The notes: generated by a model from the sequence alone, not told the origin. 64,000 nucleotides of DNA from Rhizopus arrhizus (GCA_024220505.1 JAKZZE010000004.1:1178001-1242000); one strand, 5' to 3'. Positions 10,889-23,005 are shown, numbered from the stretch's first letter. Numbers and translations: made by a program.

Positions 10889-12139
10889 TTACTGCATAGG
10901 ATTAGCAGCAGCAGAAGAGGAAAAGCCAAGGCCAGGAGAAGAAAAGGCCCAAGAGGGATAATCCTCATGGTCAAGGTTTGTGGGAAACTCCTTGTCGAAG
11001 TAGTCCACCACCCTTCTTGTTCTATTGATGGTGCCTTTTTTCGACAAGGAATCTCTCCATGCTTTTTGAAGAGAAGCATGGAATTCGTCCACCTGTAGAT
11101 TAATTAAAGGTATATTAGAAAATAAATACTATAACAAAAATACTACTTACTGCTTTACTTCGAAAGAGTGGTCTTTTTACCACAAACACAGGACCATGTT
11201 CATCCTCAGGGCCATCTTCTTCCTCTGAGGTCCAATCGGCTATCAGAAGCTTTTTTCCAAAAGGAAAACGAGCTTCAAATTCCTCTGGGGCTGCATTGTA
11301 AGCATTTCGCCTCATGGCGAGCTTCTAATGTAAAGAAGTAATGTAAGTACTTGAAACACTATATATTTCAATTTTCCAATATTAATTACTTACTGCATGC
11401 ACACGACTACGACGCGTTGATTCTTCTGACGTAGCCGTCAGCCCCTTACTTTCTCTCACTATGTAGTTGAATTTGTTTCTGACCATGCTGCGCATGTCAG
11501 AAACAGTAATGCCAGCAGAAAATGGCTCCTTCTTGGCAGCTGCTACAAGCAAATCTCTGACCTTTGCGTTTTGCTTGTAGCGCAAGACCTCCTTCAGGTC
11601 AAAGGTGATACCCCGAGGGACCAGATGCTCTCTGTAGTACTTCAATATGAAAGCCTATATTTCAAAAAGGGTAAAACAAAAATTTAGTTATTATTTTGCA
11701 CATGCTAATTTAGTTTTTAAATTCAAATTACACTGGTCAAGGCCCTATTCTCTTTGACCTCAGAAGGTTACTGCTGAGGAGGCTGCTGTGGAGGCTGCTG
11801 CTGCTGCTGTTGCTGCCCTTGTTGTTGTTGTTGCAGCAATTGCGTTAGCTGCTCAATCTTCAGCTCCTGCCGACGTTGATTCTCCTCCTGTCGGCGTTGA
11901 ATCTGCTCCTGCTGCTGCATCTGAGCAAAGATGGCCTCAAGGGTTGGGCCATTTGCAGAAGAGCCAACTGGGCCTTGAAGGCGAGAAGGCTCAAAGCTGT
12001 CAAAAGACGCAACAGCAGTGGGGGCAGGAGAAGAGGACGGGAGAACGGTGGATGATGATCCAGTAATGCTTGAAGATATTCTTGCCCTTTTAGGGGCATT
12101 ACTGGGAACATTGATGGGGGTAGCAGCACGACGAGACAT
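10889..12139 (-). pseudogene. type A accessory gene, premature stop in exon 1 (P1)
   Basis: Same four-exon gene as in P6 (exons 12139-11732, 11654-11394, 11324-11151, 11092-10889), which would encode 348 residues. The protein opens with MSRRAATPINVPSNAPKRAR, has a Ser/Pro/Ala linker and a Gln-rich stretch, then three conserved exons ending SSAAANPMQ. CAA in P6 is TAA here at 11770-11768, so translation ends at about residue 123, before all conserved C-terminal exons. Apart from this the frame is open and near-identical to P6, so the break is recent. Function is unknown; by position it may correspond to a second CACTA protein that helps the transposase. Confidence 0.82.
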
Positions 12140-13607
12140 TTTTCAAAACAAATTATATAAAAACGAAGAAAAAAAAAAAAACAGGGGTACCAAATAAATT
12201 GAAGATGAATACAAAACAAGGTGATACTTCCATTTATTTTACAAAAAAGCAAAGAAAAAAAAGCCTTTGGTGTTAAAGATATTACATTTAAATAAAAAAA
12301 AAAAAAGAAGAAGAAGAGAAAGTTTAAACTGTTTATGAATAGCCTCTCTGAATGTTTCAATAGTTAAACAGTATTAAAGAAGACTTATTTTTAATCGATA
12401 GTGGATAACTGTAACACTGGTAAAATGAGGCTATAAAAAAAGTACTTTTTTTCCTTTTTTTTTTCCTTTTTTTTTTTCTTCTTTTTTTTTTTTTTTTAAA
12501 AAACAATTCTTTCTTAAAAGGAAGTTCTTAACATTATATATATTCTATTTCTATTCTTATGGTATTTGTTCTTTAGTAAATTTGTGTTGGTTGCTTTCTT
12601 TATAGTTTAAATGGTCTTTATAAAGTCTCTTCCAGGATTATCATTGCTTCTTTTTTTACTTGTTGCTATAAGCTTGGCTGGTGTCTTTTTTTTCTTTTTT
12701 TTATCTCATGGTCTATCTAAAGCAAGGTACTATTACTTTTACTATATACTCGATAGCTAATATTTACTATAGATGCGTTCTGCTTCCTTTTTTTTTATAC
12801 TTGTTGGTAAAGCTTAGCAAGGTTTTTCTCTTAGCCCATCTAAATAAAGGTACTATTACTTTCATTATATATACACGATAGCTAATAACTATTATAGGTG
12901 AATGCTGCTTTGCTTTGGCCTCGTCTATCTCTTTTCTGTCTTTGCTTTGGTTCTTAAGTACTGATGTCTTTTCTTTTGCTTTGAGTGCCCAAGTCCTTGA
13001 ATCCTTGTGTCTCTGAATCCTTGAGCTTGGCTTTTTTTTTTAAAATTTTTTTTTGAGTTCCACGAGATTAATTGATGTATTTTTAGATTAGATGCTGCTA
13101 TCCTGATGACATTAGGTAAGTCAATTACACTTTTAAAACGCTACTAGCAAAGAAATACCATGTATTGTTATTGTTATTTCATTTAAATAAAAAAAAGCTG
13201 TTTTTTATAAACCAAATACCTATTTTTTGTGTATATAAAGCAATATTTATTGCAATATGAATGGTCAATAAAGAAGTATATAAAGCTATATAAGTGGTCA
13301 ACAAAGAAGTATATAAGGCAATATGAGCGGTCGATAAAAGAACAAAAAGACATATAAAGTAATGTTTTAAAACGTATCATTCGTTGCTCAACCGTTGACT
13401 AGTGTTGATTAAAGCGTAAAAAATGTTTTGGTATGAGAATGCTAAACGACCTCCTCTTGCTTGCTTAAAAGATATTAAACGCTTAATGAACTGCCTCGAA
13501 AAACGTTTAAAACAGCAATAAAATTCCGTTGATTTGCGTTAACTTTCGCGTATTTGCGCTTATTTATGCTAAAAAACAACGTTTAATATCTCCAATTATT
13601 TGCAGTG
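12140..13607 (+). other. P1 accessory-side leader with repeats
   Basis: Non-coding 1.5 kb between the accessory start and the right end. On this strand it shows intron-like units (GTACTATTAC to CTATAG near 12726-12772 and 12850-12897) separated by short T-rich exon-like pieces, and a short run of 33-bp repeats around 13215-13345 (ATTGC..TATATACTTCTTTAT on the other strand). The right 120 bp match the left end of P6. Confidence 0.55.
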
Positions 13608-13720
13608 GCGGCTTTCCAAAAACGAGTCGAATTTACCTTTTTAACCAAAAGCGAAAGAAAAAAAGCGTTCTTAGTTTAGACGAAACTTTTTATTTTTATT
13701 GGTCAAATATGCAGGCGACA
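13608..13720 (-). other. shared spacer and SINE-like tail
   Basis: Contains GGCTTTCCAAAAA.. spacer also found at 30485 and 37115, the inverse of CGTCTAAACTAAGAACGC at 13665-13682, and the A-rich end of the SINE-like unit up to GCAGGCGACA, where T2 is inserted at TA. Confidence 0.6.
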
Positions 13721-15354
13721 TACAGTAGCGGACAAAACTGGTGCACAAAACTTTTTTTTAGCTTTTAACTACCATTACCTGCTCATGGTAATTGCAATAG
13801 TCATGAAACTGTACTAGAAGGAGGATATACTAGTCATTGTAATCTATGTATGTTCTAAGCATGACATTGTTAAAACTGAGCGATAAGCGTGCTTTGAATT
13901 TATAAAATCTTATATTTTCTAAAAACCGCAAAAGTGGCTAAAATCTTAGACTTTATATAATCATCTCATCTCTTGATATTATCGGATATTCTTCTTTGCA
14001 TATGCTAATAATATGCGTGTATATCATTTTCAGTAAAAGAACCCGGCTCTTTAACTATTCTTTTCCAAAGATCATCGACCCTTTTTGATCTAGTGTCGTA
14101 TCATCATACCTTTGCCATCAATTGCCACCTGGCATGCTTAAGCGGACTTAGGCCAGGATTAGTGGCGGCTAAACTTGTAGCACAGAAGCGCTGTTATCAA
14201 ATATTGAGTTTATGACATGCGTTGACTTGTGCCTTGTGTCATTGTCATACTGAAACGAGAGATTACGACGTTTTAGACCACTATACGCTAGGCTTTTGTG
14301 GTATGAAGTAAGCGAAATATATGTGTATATTTATGAGTTCATTATACCATCGTATACCTGACACACATATTCTGGTCCTCAATATCTAATACAGCCTTAA
14401 AACATAACAGAGCAGCCAGCATGCTTCATTGTTTGATCACCGTGAAAAAATCGCTCAGGTTGCTCGACTTGCTTTCAATATTAGTGTATACTGTCTGCAT
14501 CCATAATGTTCATATTTGTTTCATTGCTAAAGATAGCAGACTTCCAGCCCTCTATAGTATACAATGGCTTGTTGTGATACCACATTCATCGCTTTTTCCG
14601 ACTTATACAGCTGATGAAATTCTTCGATTCCTTACTTCCGGACTCAAAATCTAGCTTCCTACTGTGCCTTTAGACTGACAGTCTGCTAACACTGTATCTT
14701 AAGGTCCTCAAAATGTGCTGAGCATCAGGAACTGTGTGTAGCGGACCTTGTCCAAGCTCTAGGTTGATGACTGAACTAATAACTTTTCAGGCTAATAGCG
14801 GAATACCTTCATGATCACAAGACATTAAGTTTCTTTCTTCCCTCTTTCTCCTGTTGATTGTCCATTTAGAGATCCTTGTTACTCTAGAAATATCTGCTGT
14901 CGTACGAACTAGGCGTGTTCGAGATCTCAGAGTTTCGTTTTTACAGTTGCTTATTTTCTTAAACATATAAGGCTAGTACTTTGTTATAGTGAATAGGGTA
15001 AAAACAAAAGGGGGGACTCAATGGGAAATACAAAATAAGTACAGTTTTATATATTTTTTAAGAGCTACTAAAATTTACTAATATGCTGTGAAATCTGAAA
15101 GCAAACGGGAGAGATATGGGGAAAATTGAAAGAAGGCTAGACAAGCACTACATTTTTGGCGAAAATTGAAATATGCAAAAAATCACTAAAAATGACCTTA
15201 TGCCTGGGGGATGTCCGGCACAGTTCCGGTTTACATAACATAATGTATATTTTGGACTGTCTTTCAGATGGTATATGCCACAAAAGTCGCAGACATATGG
15301 CGGAGATACAATGTTGATTTTAATTTTTGTGCACCAGTTTTGTCCGCTACTGTA
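13721..15354 (-). mobile_element. Tc1/mariner-like element T2 (family T)
   Basis: A 1634-bp copy bounded by TA and the repeat CAGTAGCGGACAAAACTGGT at both ends (about 28 bp inverted repeat). It is inverted with respect to T3, from which it is separated by 1209 bp. Flanking sequence on each side belongs to different loci, as described in the inversion finding. Confidence 0.9.
13928..14938 (-). pseudogene. degenerate Tc1-like transposase (T2)
   Basis: Same remnant as in T3, on the minus strand. Recognisable blocks include EGWKSAIFSNETNMNIMDAD, a KHAGCSVMF stretch corresponding to the KHGGG.VMVWGC block, and VCQVYDGIMNS. Many stops and shifted frames interrupt it. The expected first catalytic Asp is Asn. 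It cannot make an enzyme. Confidence 0.6.
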
Positions 15355-16563
15355 TATATTAATAAAAATCTTCGTCTAAACTAAGAACGCAATCCTGCCT
15401 TGACACTTTCCGAGGTGATTAAGATTGTAAACTCGATTTGTGTGGCCAGAAGAAATTTCCTTTTCTGTTTGGTTCTTCAAGTTAAATCTATCTTTTTTTG
15501 ATGTAGTAACACTTGTCTTAAAGAGGTGAAGCTTTTGGTCTTTTTCCTTTTTGGTCTAGCTCAACTTGGTCATGGCCGAATGGAATGAGTAAGTCAATGT
15601 GAAAGAAATTCAAGATTAGAAAAATGAAAGATGTCTGTTGGTGACCTGGGTGTCGGTAGCGAGTCGATGACGCGAGAAGGAAATCTGGGTTTGATTTCGG
15701 TGTTGTCTCGGCGGAGCTTCAGCAGCATTGATCATTGTCCAAAGCTTAAATCATCTTTCCTTTGATTTACCATTTTTATTCTAGTATTCCTCTGATCGTA
15801 TTTGACGCTATTTTAGTTACTTGATTTAACTTTTGATCTAAATTAGTTTACCTTCTTAATATTTTTTTTTTTTGCATCATTCCTTCCACTTGTGTAAAGA
15901 ATTGATATCAGGATAACCCTTAGTTTAACTTCGAAAAGATATAAATATTGTTATAAAGTGAATCAATAAACAACATCGTAATCGAATTCTTTCTTCCGGA
16001 TAATATTGTCTTGGTTTAAAGACAAAGGTTTTATTATTATTGTTTACCTATTGGATTCGTGTTTTCTTTTCTATTATAGAACATTTCAGTCTACTATTCG
16101 CAAGTCCTTCAAAACAACTAGTTTAACACTACCGCGTAATCTCAGCCTTCCTCGCACCGTCTCTTCCACGCACGGTCACATGACTTCCTTAACGTGCGTC
16201 GTCTCTGGCTTTCGGTGTGTCCCGCCTGTGTGTTGCGTTGCGTGCCAGCTGGGTATCTGGTCCACCTTCCCTCCCTTTCGGTGTCCCCGTTGGCATTCCT
16301 TTCTGTTCTCTCTTTCCTCCCTGGGTTTTGACGCCGCTGCTGTTCTGGTCGGTCTGCGTTGTGTGCTGTTTGGTGAGCAGCATTATCAGCGTTGCAAGGA
16401 TGCCCACCTCGGGCTAAATGAAGCACGTCTCTCTCTCTCTGTTCCAAGTCTTCGTCTGTCGCTTCAGCTAAAAATAATTGCCCTGCTTACCCTCCCTTCC
16501 CTTCCCCCTTAACAGTTTGTATGCTTTCCCAGTTCGTTCTGTGGTCAAGCAATTAATGACACA
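15355..16563. other. segment between inverted T copies, apparently inverted
   Basis: Its left edge carries the LINE-tail end and the motif CGTCTAAACTAAGAACGC (15373-15390); its right edge carries the SINE-like body up to AATTAATGACACA. Both edges join their expected partners only if the segment is turned round. From about 15391 to 16130 it is AT-rich and I see no gene or known element. Confidence 0.75.
16140..16563 (+). mobile_element. SINE-like unit, 5'-truncated copy
   Basis: About 420 GC-rich bp nearly identical to the reverse of 37229-37643. It starts at CCTTCCTCGCACCG, exactly where the tRNA-like part of the other copy ends, so it lacks the T-arm. Its 3' tail is separated from it and lies at 13690-13720, beyond T2, because of the inversion. 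Open frames across it are not conserved between strands or copies in a way that suggests protein. Confidence 0.55.
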
Positions 16564-18197
16564 TACAGTAGCGGACAAAACTGGTGCACAAAAATTAAAA
16601 TCAACATTGTATCTCCGCCATATGTCTGCGACTTTTGTGGCATATACCATCTGAAAGACAGTCCAAAATATACATTATGTTATGTAAACCGGAACTGTGC
16701 CGGACATCCCCCAGGCATAAGGTCATTTTTAGTGATTTTTTGCATATTTCAATTTTCGCCAAAAATGTAGTGCTTGTCTAGCCTTCTTTCAATTTTCCCC
16801 ATATCTCTCCCGTTTGCTTTCAGATTTCACAGCATATTAGTAAATTTTAGTAGCTCTTAAAAAATATATAAAACTGTACTTATTTTGTATTTCCCATTGA
16901 GTCCCCCCTTTTGTTTTTACCCTATTCACTATAACAAAGTACTAGCCTTATATGTTTAAGAAAATAAGCAACTGTAAAAACGAAACTCTGAGATCTCGAA
17001 CACGCCTAGTTCGTACGACAGCAGATATTTCTAGAGTAACAAGGATCTCTAAATGGACAATCAACAGGAGAAAGAGGGAAGAAAGAAACTTAATGTCTTG
17101 TGATCATGAAGGTATTCCGCTATTAGCCTGAAAAGTTATTAGTTCAGTCATCAACCTAGAGCTTGGACAAGGTCCGCTACACACAGTTCCTGATGCTCAG
17201 CACATTTTGAGGACCTTAAGATACAGTGTTAGCAGACTGTCAGTCTAAAGGCACAGTAGGAAGCTAGATTTTGAGTCCGGAAGTAAGGAATCGAAGAATT
17301 TCATCAGCTGTATAAGTCGGAAAAAGCGATGAATGTGGTATCACAACAAGCCATTGTATACTATAGAGGGCTGGAAGTCTGCTATCTTTAGCAATGAAAC
17401 AAATATGAACATTATGGATGCAGACAGTATACACTAATATTGAAAGCAAGTCGAGCAACCTGAGCGATTTTTTCACGGTGATCAAACAATGAAGCATGCT
17501 GGCTGCTCTGTTATGTTTTAAGGCTGTATTAGATATTGAGGACCAGAATATGTGTGTCAGGTATACGATGGTATAATGAACTCATAAATATACACATATA
17601 TTTCGCTTACTTCATACCACAAAAGCCTAGCGTATAGTGGTCTAAAACGTCGTAATCTCTCGTTTCAGTATGACAATGACACAAGGCACAAGTCAACGCA
17701 TGTCATAAACTCAATATTTGATAACAGCGCTTCTGTGCTACAAGTTTAGCCGCCACTAATCCTGGCCTAAGTCCGCTTAAGCATGCCAGGTGGCAATTGA
17801 TGGCAAAGGTATGATGATACGACACTAGATCAAAAAGGGTCGATGATCTTTGGAAAAGAATAGTTAAAGAGCCGGGTTCTTTTACTGAAAATGATATACA
17901 CGCATATTATTAGCATATGCAAAGAAGAATATCCGATAATATCAAGAGATGAGATGATTATATAAAGTCTAAGATTTTAGCCACTTTTGCGGTTTTTAGA
18001 AAATATAAGATTTTATAAATTCAAAGCACGCTTATCGCTCAGTTTTAACAATGTCATGCTTAGAACATACATAGATTACAATGACTAGTATATCCTCCTT
18101 CTAGTACAGTTTCATGACTATTGCAATTACCATGAGCAGGTAATGGTAGTTAAAAGCTAAAAAAAAGTTTTGTGCACCAGTTTTGTCCGCTACTGTA
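16564..18197 (+). mobile_element. Tc1/mariner-like element T3 (family T)
   Basis: A 1634-bp copy with TA at 16564-16565 and 18196-18197 and the family inverted repeats. It interrupts the 3' tail of LINE L2: the bases after it (TTAGGAGTATATTGAC) are the LINE end. The copy has the same length as T2 and T4 and is nearly identical to them. Confidence 0.9.
16980..17990 (+). pseudogene. degenerate Tc1-like transposase (T3)
   Basis: Best-read copy of the family T coding remnant. A helix-turn-helix-like stretch (TADISRVTRISKWTINRRKR) is followed by EGWKSAIFSNETNMNIMDAD, QTMKHAGCSVMF and YVCQVYDGIMNS, then a remnant of the C-terminal part. Stops such as TAA after MF and after MNS interrupt it. Asn replaces the first expected catalytic Asp. 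The family match is to Tc1 blocks I know; the gene is dead in every copy here. Confidence 0.62.
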
Positions 18198-18437
18198 TTA
18201 GGAGTATATTGACAGGCGATAAATATCATGATAGTCATACTCAAGTACAAAAAGAAAAGACAAGGAACAAAAAAACACTCGCAGAGCACACAAGAGCGAA
18301 AAAAAGGAAAGAGAAAAGGCCAATGGAAGCGCTAACTACTGAGCAACTCGTCAACACCATGGTCTCCTCCGCATCGTGCACTAAAATGGTTTGGCAGTGG
18401 GAGGTAGAAGCCAGAGGGTGGATCAGAGCGCTTGTCA

Positions 18438-21400
18438 TTATGGAAGAGTAGCAGCAGAGGACTTGTCAATCCAGACTTGACCTGGAGCAGAAGACGAGTT
18501 GTACTCGATGTCAGGATGACAGATCTTGTCAAAGTGACAGAGGATCTGACAAAGAGCGGACCAAAAGGGCGGACACCGAGCAGAAGCAGAGACAGGAAGC
18601 AAGTTCAAGACATAATCTATGTGGTGACCCACATTGTCAGGCGGCGGAACAGGCAGACAGCACCAGAGAGCAGAAGGAACCAAGGTACAGACCATGAGAT
18701 GCGAGCGAGAAGTATCGCCAAGACCACAGGAACAGGGAGCAGGCTTGCCTGGGATCCAACCCATGCGTCATCTGATAAGTCGAGACCGGTCAGCACGGGA
18801 GGCAGGCAAGTACAGGATGGGATCCACCCGAAGAACAGGGCGACAAGCGCGGATAAGAACCTGAGGGGTGGACTGCAAGAAGCTATGGAACTGGTCTTGA
18901 CGATACCTTCGCAACCAAGAAGCAAGACGGGAAGATGAAGAGACATCCGAAGGGCAATCGAGGACGATACGCCGCTTACGGAGTCGAGACAGAAGAGACA
19001 CTGGCACAGACTGAGACAGCAAAGACAAGAGACAATCATCGGGTAGACCCTCAGAACGACGGCAGAACTTTAGCACCAGAGTGTCAGCACGGAAGGTCAT
19101 CGAAGGCAGGTTGCAGATATGACGAAGTACAACAGTTGAGGCCGTTCGATGACCACCGACAAGCATTCGTAAGCATCGGTCTTGCGCACGATTGAGTTCG
19201 TCATAGTCCTTTCTTGTAAGCTGAGCAATGGCAAGACCATACTCAAGCTTAGGACGTATGAACGTAGTGAACAGACGAGAAGAGAGCAGCAGAGGGAAGC
19301 CTTGACGGTTGAGACCCATCGAATGGAGCTGAGCCATGGCAGCAAGAGTACCAGAAGCGCGATGCTTTATCAGAGCAGAGACAGAAATACCCTTACCATC
19401 AAAGGGCACACCAAGATAAGTAAACTCCTCAACAGAGGGAAGGTCTTGATCGTATAGAGACATTCGAATATACCGACTTGATGTAGAGGCAGGTGCATTC
19501 AGAACAGCACACTTTGGTGGACTCCACTTGTAACCAAGAGTCAGAGAATGGATCTGTGCTAGGTCCAGCATATGCCGAACTTCGCTAGCAGACCCAACCA
19601 GCGCCACATCATCCGCATACAACAGGCTGTTGATGAGTGTGGGCGACAGAGACGAGGAAGACAAAGCAGCAGTACCAACCAAAGGACCAAAGGGAAGACC
19701 ATCGGAGACCAGAGCACCAGGACCAGGAGGACCAGAAGGAGACACCGATAGCACCGAGGTGGTTGTTGCAGAGGCAGCAGAACGAAGCAGAGCTGGCAAT
19801 GTGTTGACATAGATCGAGTACAGGTGAGGACTCAAGACAGAGCCCTGAAGGACACCTGTACTCGGCACAAACGGATCAGAGACATTGTTCTGCAACAACA
19901 CAGACACCGAGACATCATCAAACATGTTGGCCAACAAGGACACCAAGGACAGAGGAGCAGAAGAGGCGAGCATCGATTGCCATATGATACGACGATCGAC
20001 TGTATCATAGGCTGACTTGATGTCCAGGAAAGCGACCACAGGATAATGATTGTGTCAGCGTCGGTAAGAGTGCATCAGATCATGAAGACAGAGAGCTTGA
20101 TCCAATGCACTACGCTGGTGACGGAAACCACCTTGAACTACATCGAGCGGAGGAGAGACATCTTCAACAGAGGGAAAGAGACACATCTCAAAGAGCTTGC
20201 GGACGATGGAGGTCAAGGAGATTGGACGATAGTTCCCTGGCGAGGTAGGATCACCCTTTTTGTGGATGGGGACCACCTGTGCTTGACGCCAGAGAGAAGG
20301 GGTATACGACCACTGGTAGCAGATACTGAAAAGCAAGGAGAGCAGTGGGGCCAGAACAGACTTGATGGGGAGGAGCATCTCCGTACGCAAGTGGTCAGGA
20401 CCAGGAGCCTTACGCAGAGGGAGACGTCGCATCAGTGAACCCACACTGTCAGCAGAGAACGAGGGCATACCAGGGTCTTGACTATCGAGGTCAAAAGGCA
20501 CCATACCAGAGACAGAGGGCAGAGGGTCAGGACGCCTTGACGGAAGACCGTCACCAGAGTAGACCGAGGCAAGGTGTTGACGCATCGCGTTCGCACCTGC
20601 AGCAGGGCCGTCAGGATGAGTAAACCCAACCTGTTGACGTCGTCGGTTCCGAATCACCTTCACCTTCGACATCGCACGAGCAAGTTCGCCACGGGCCAGA
20701 GAGTCACAGAAAGCACGCCAAGAGAGACGCTTAGCAGACTTGAGAGCACTACGGAACCGGGCTTGAGCAACCTGATGTCGATCCCACCACAAGGCCTTGT
20801 CGATGCCAATGGCACGACGCCACTTGCGGTAATGGTGTTCACGAACATCGGCGAGTTCTTGCAAGTGCGCATTCCAGAATGGCTTCCATTGGGAAGGTCG
20901 AGAAGAGCGAGAGCCAACCGACTTGTCGAGTGCACTATAGATCGCCTCATTCAGAGTGTCATTGAGAGCGTCTATAGGCGGAGCAGCAGAAGGAGGACTT
21001 GACTTCAGAGCTTTGAGCTGATCAACCAATGGAGAGACCAAGGACTGGAATGAGGCCACGTACAGACTACAGACATCGGGTTCCTTCAACCGAGAGAGGT
21101 TCCATAGCCGACGGGCAGAAGAAGAAGAAGAAGAAGAGAGAACGGGCTGCGATGGATAACCATCAGGGACTGCATAGTCAAAGGACAAGGACAACAGTTT
21201 ATTGTCAGAGCCAAGAGAGAGATCACTGTAGACTTGCATCCGAGGGGACCGAAGGACAGAGGTCGTGTTGGTCAAGAAGTAGTCGATCATACTTTGCTTG
21301 ACTTGACCACCACGAAAGGACAAGAAAGTAGGTACCCCAGGAGCGAGAGTCGAGTTCAGAACAGAGAGACCATGTTCTTCACACCAGCGAAGCAGCACCG

Positions 21401-22001
21401 AACCTCGAGTATTGGCAACGGAATCACCCGTTAGTGCACCAAGACGCGCGTTCAGATCACCACAGATGATCGTGTCGTCTGTCAAGGGCAACGAAACCAA
21501 CACAGAAGAGACCTCGTCGTTGGACAAGGAAGGGGGCAAATACAGGCAGATGAGACGCAAGGAGCGACCCAACCGCAGACCCAGAGCATACTTGGTATGA
21601 ACCGGGAACTGTACCACAGCCATCGGACACCGAGGAGACACCAGAGCAGAAACACCTTGAGAGCTACGATAGCTGTTGATCACAGGAGAGCCATACAGGT
21701 TGAACTGGGTCCAAGAGGTACGGATCCTGTGAGGCGGAAGCAACCAGGTTTCAGTGATGAAGACCAAAGAGAACGACTGGCAGTGACGGAGGAGATCCTC
21801 GGCTGTGGATTCTTGAAGCCCATTGGCATTCCACAAGCCGATGGTGAGCGGAATCGAAGATGATGAAGAGGATGATGATGGACCATGGGAGCCATGAGAA
21901 CCAGAGGAAACCAAAGGAGAGGAAGGAGTTGACTGATCTGGGACCATACCAGATGTAGAGACCGAGGATGCATTATAACGACAAGTATTACTACTCATCA
22001 T
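18438..22001 (-). pseudogene. LINE L2 ORF2, two nonsense mutations
   Basis: Colinear with the intact L1 ORF2 over about 1187 codons: endonuclease (NANG, ETW, GDLNARLG), reverse transcriptase (FLDIKSAYD, YADD) and the C-terminal Cys/His motif. CGA becomes TGA at 20057-20055, after LHDLMHSYRR and before the catalytic FLDIKSAYD. TGG becomes TGA at about 18767-18765, just before MGWIPGKP. The first change is shared with L3 at the same codon. The start is the ATG at 22001, which overlaps the ORF1 stop by one base. The truncated product would have the endonuclease but no polymerase centre. Confidence 0.88.
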
Positions 22002-23005
22002 TATAATGATCCAAAGCTTGAACGAGAGGCAGGACGGTGATGCTCATAGTCATCAAGAGCCATGTCTTCAGCCATATCATCGTAATGACGAGCAGTCTTG
22101 GGTCGATCTTCCTTGACAGACAGAACTTCAGATACTGTCTCATCAGAGACAAGGGCTTGCGCCAACAAGTAACGAGAGACAGAGACAGCAACAGGATAGC
22201 GCAAGCGCTCTAAAGCCTTGCGAGAGCGGTCGTCATTGATGAGCAAGATGGCATGGCTACGCTCTTCAGCAGAAACAGAGTCAAACTTGGGGTCGGCAAG
22301 GTTGTCAGGATCAAGTGGATCGAAGGTGTCCAAGGTAGGGATCTTGGCCTTTTCCAACAAGGAGAGAAGAGCAGGCTTGTACTGCAGATGTACTAGCAGA
22401 CCAACAACAGAGTGAGCAGGATAGCACACATCTAAGATGCGCCAGCTATCCACACCAAGACGAGAGAGACGACGACGAGCTTCAGTGTAGGTCATCCTAC
22501 GAGAGCGAGGTATGTAAACATACTCGAAGCCTTGTTCACCAGACACAGGCTGGAAACCACGAGCAGCGGCAGCACGACGACGGAGTTTGTTCTTTGCAGA
22601 ACGAGAAACAACAGTGGCCCAAGAAGAGGCAGCATTACCCAAGGAGGGCGAAGGAACGGACGCTTTAGCACCAGTAGGAGCAGCAGGAGAAGAGACGGCG
22701 GCAGTTGAACTTGGAGTGCTTGTAGGGACCCCGGCAGATTGTGCGGCCAGTTGGGCCCGCAAAGAAGCAATCTCATTGGCTTGAGATTGGGTGGTTTCGG
22801 CAAGGCGAGCATTCTCACCTCGCAAAGTTTCAAGCTCTAGCTTGAGCTGTTCAAGAGCAGAGAGACGAGCAGTGACAGCTTGAAGTGCGTGACTTAGACT
22901 CTGAACAGTGACTTCGTGGTCGGACGAATTGGGTCCGGCGGCGGCATTCAGGATTTTGGATCCTCTAGTATTTCTTGTTGAAGACATTTGGATGCAAACT
23001 TTCAA
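22001..23005 (-). CDS. LINE L2 ORF1
   Basis: An intact 334-residue frame. The N-terminal third has a heptad-rich segment (LSALEQLKLELETLRGENAR onward, roughly residues 45-90) likely to form a coiled coil, then a Ser/Pro/Ala linker, a basic patch (KNKLRRRAAAARG), and a conserved C-terminal region from MTYTEARRRLSRLGVDSW to SSFGSL. No CCHC knuckle is present. LINE ORF1 proteins of this layout are thought to multimerise and bind RNA. Initiation may be at codon 1 or at the Met of MSSTRNTRG seven codons on. ORF2 follows through TAATG. Confidence 0.85.
   Translation of the reverse strand: MKVCIQMSSTRNTRGSKILNAAAGPNSSDHEVTVQSLSHALQAVTARLSALEQLKLELETLRGENARLAETTQSQANEIASLRAQLAAQSAGVPTSTPSSTAAVSSPAAPTGAKASVPSPSLGNAASSWATVVSRSAKNKLRRRAAAARGFQPVSGEQGFEYVYIPRSRRMTYTEARRRLSRLGVDSWRILDVCYPAHSVVGLLVHLQYKPALLSLLEKAKIPTLDTFDPLDPDNLADPKFDSVSAEERSHAILLINDDRSRKALERLRYPVAVSVSRYLLAQALVSDETVSEVLSVKEDRPKTARHYDDMAEDMALDDYEHHRPASRSSFGSL

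Larger units (their letters stand above)
6541..13607 (+). mobile_element. Plavaka-like DNA transposon P1 (type A)
   Basis: A 7067-bp element bounded by CACTGCAAATAATTGG and its inverse. The CACTG ends fit the CMC (CACTA/Mirage/Chapaev) superfamily. It carries a transposase on this strand and a convergent accessory gene on the other. The flanking triplets (CTC and GCG) do not match, so no target duplication is visible, unlike P2. The transposase frame is complete; the accessory gene has a premature stop. The accessory-side end matches that of P6 closely, whereas the transposase-side end is different. Confidence 0.88.

Noticed and set aside
14421..14654. 77-residue ORF (MLHCLITVKK...) repeated in T2, T3 and T4
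   Set aside because: It lies antisense to the Tc1-like transposase remnant and recurs only because the element is repeated.
16006..16512. 168-residue ORF, Cys- and Pro-rich
   Set aside because: It falls in the GC-rich SINE-like body. The second copy opens different frames, there is no domain, and GC-rich DNA gives long chance ORFs.
20055..22001. L2 ORF2 upstream part as a separate complete gene
   Set aside because: It ends at a TGA that is CGA in L1 and the frame continues into the polymerase domain, so it is a truncated part of one gene.
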